Below are positions 5,302 to 5,628 of a stretch of 5,628 nucleotides of DNA, in pieces; position 1 is the stretch's first letter, and each line of letters opens with the position of its first letter. The DNA comes from Lysobacteraceae bacterium (GTDB lineage Bacteria > Pseudomonadota > Gammaproteobacteria > Steroidobacterales > Steroidobacteraceae): the NCBI GenBank assembly GCA_012516015.1, contig JAAYXG010000168.1, positions 1 to 5,628 of the forward strand, read 5' to 3'. Under the pieces are notes generated by a model. That model searched no databases and was not told the origin of the DNA. It worked only from the letters and a program-made list of their open reading frames with translations. Made by a program: the position numbers and the translations under genes.

Positions 5302-5628
5302 TCAGAGCAGCGGCCCTTCCAACATGACCGGAATCTTGAGGTAGCGCACACCGTTGCTCTCTGCAGCCGGCAGCTTGCCGCCGCGAATGTTTACCTGAAT
5401 CGAAGGGAGCAACAACACCGGCGCCGGAAGACTCGCATCACGACGTCGGCGCAACTCGACGAACTCGCGCTCGGTGACACCTTCATGGATATGAACGTTG
5501 CGCGCTCGCTCCTCCGCCACCGTCGTTTCCCAAGCGTACTGTTCTCGACCCGGCGCTTTGTAGTCGTGGCACATGAATAGACGAGTGCGAGCAGGCAACG
5601 CGAGCAGCCGTTGAATCGAGCGATAGAG
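5302..5628 (-). CDS. MBL-fold metallo-hydrolase, persulfide dioxygenase/Blh-like (C-terminal 108 residues, 5' end cut by window)
   Basis: The reading frame is open to the right edge and gives the last 108 residues of a metallo-beta-lactamase-fold protein. CHDY (20-23 from the edge) is the late metal-ligand motif, normally GHDY in this group. It is followed by YAWETTVAEERARNVHI (31-47), LPSIQVNIRGG (74-84) and the end motif NGVRYLKIP (92-100). This pattern is characteristic of the ETHE1/glyoxalase II-like branch that includes Blh and bacterial persulfide dioxygenases, which oxidise glutathione persulfide to sulfite. The H-x-H-x-D-H metal site lies outside the window, so the assignment rests on the C-terminal pattern alone. 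It is the first visible gene of the minus-strand series and is probably cytoplasmic, though its N-terminus cannot be checked. A TTG at 5598 opens a 98-residue frame but is internal. Confidence 0.82.
   Translation of the reverse strand, partial: LYRSIQRLLALPARTRLFMCHDYKAPGREQYAWETTVAEERARNVHIHEGVTEREFVELRRRRDASLPAPVLLLPSIQVNIRGGKLPAAESNGVRYLKIPVMLEGPLL

Noticed and set aside
5230..5580. Plus-strand open frame of 116 codons over the MBL gene
   Set aside because: It lies opposite recognisable MBL C-terminal motifs and has no supporting features.

Overview
This 5.6 kb window looks like ordinary chromosomal DNA from a moderately GC-rich Gram-negative bacterium. It is most likely a proteobacterium, and a soil or plant-associated gammaproteobacterium fits the protein sequences best, but no marker here fixes the genus. 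Two products carry Sec-type signal peptides, one is a polytopic membrane protein, and one is a LysR regulator facing a divergent enzyme gene. There is no RNA gene, CRISPR array, insertion sequence or recognisable defence system. Six protein genes account for nearly all of the sequence, and both edge genes are cut by the window.

Left module (1-1724): an exported alpha/beta hydrolase with a Cys nucleophile elbow (minus strand, running off the left edge) is transcribed away from a full-length LysR-type regulator (plus strand). The 149 bp between them holds two 13-bp T-N11-A dyads 27 bp apart. If the TATAGT at 759-764 is the hydrolase -10 box, the dyads centre at about -66 and -39. That is the textbook arrangement of recognition and activation sites for a LysR activator. 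The near dyad also ends three bases before the regulator's own start codon, which suggests autoregulation.

Right module (1746-5628): four minus-strand genes follow one another. In transcription order they are the C-terminal part of an MBL-fold persulfide-dioxygenase-like hydrolase (cut by the right edge), a VOC-fold (glyoxalase/PhnB-like) protein, an exported GH51 alpha-L-arabinofuranosidase, and an unclassified membrane protein with a helical cytoplasmic tail. Gaps are 50-56, 65 and 156 bp, so the first three could be co-transcribed, while the last has its own weak candidate promoter. The products do not form an obvious pathway.

The oddest spots are the VOC protein, whose usual C-terminal strand motif is replaced by an unrelated tail of about 65 residues, and the two back-to-back stem-loops between it and the arabinofuranosidase. 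The LysR module and the regulator end convergently against the right module with only 21 bp between stop codons and no visible terminator.
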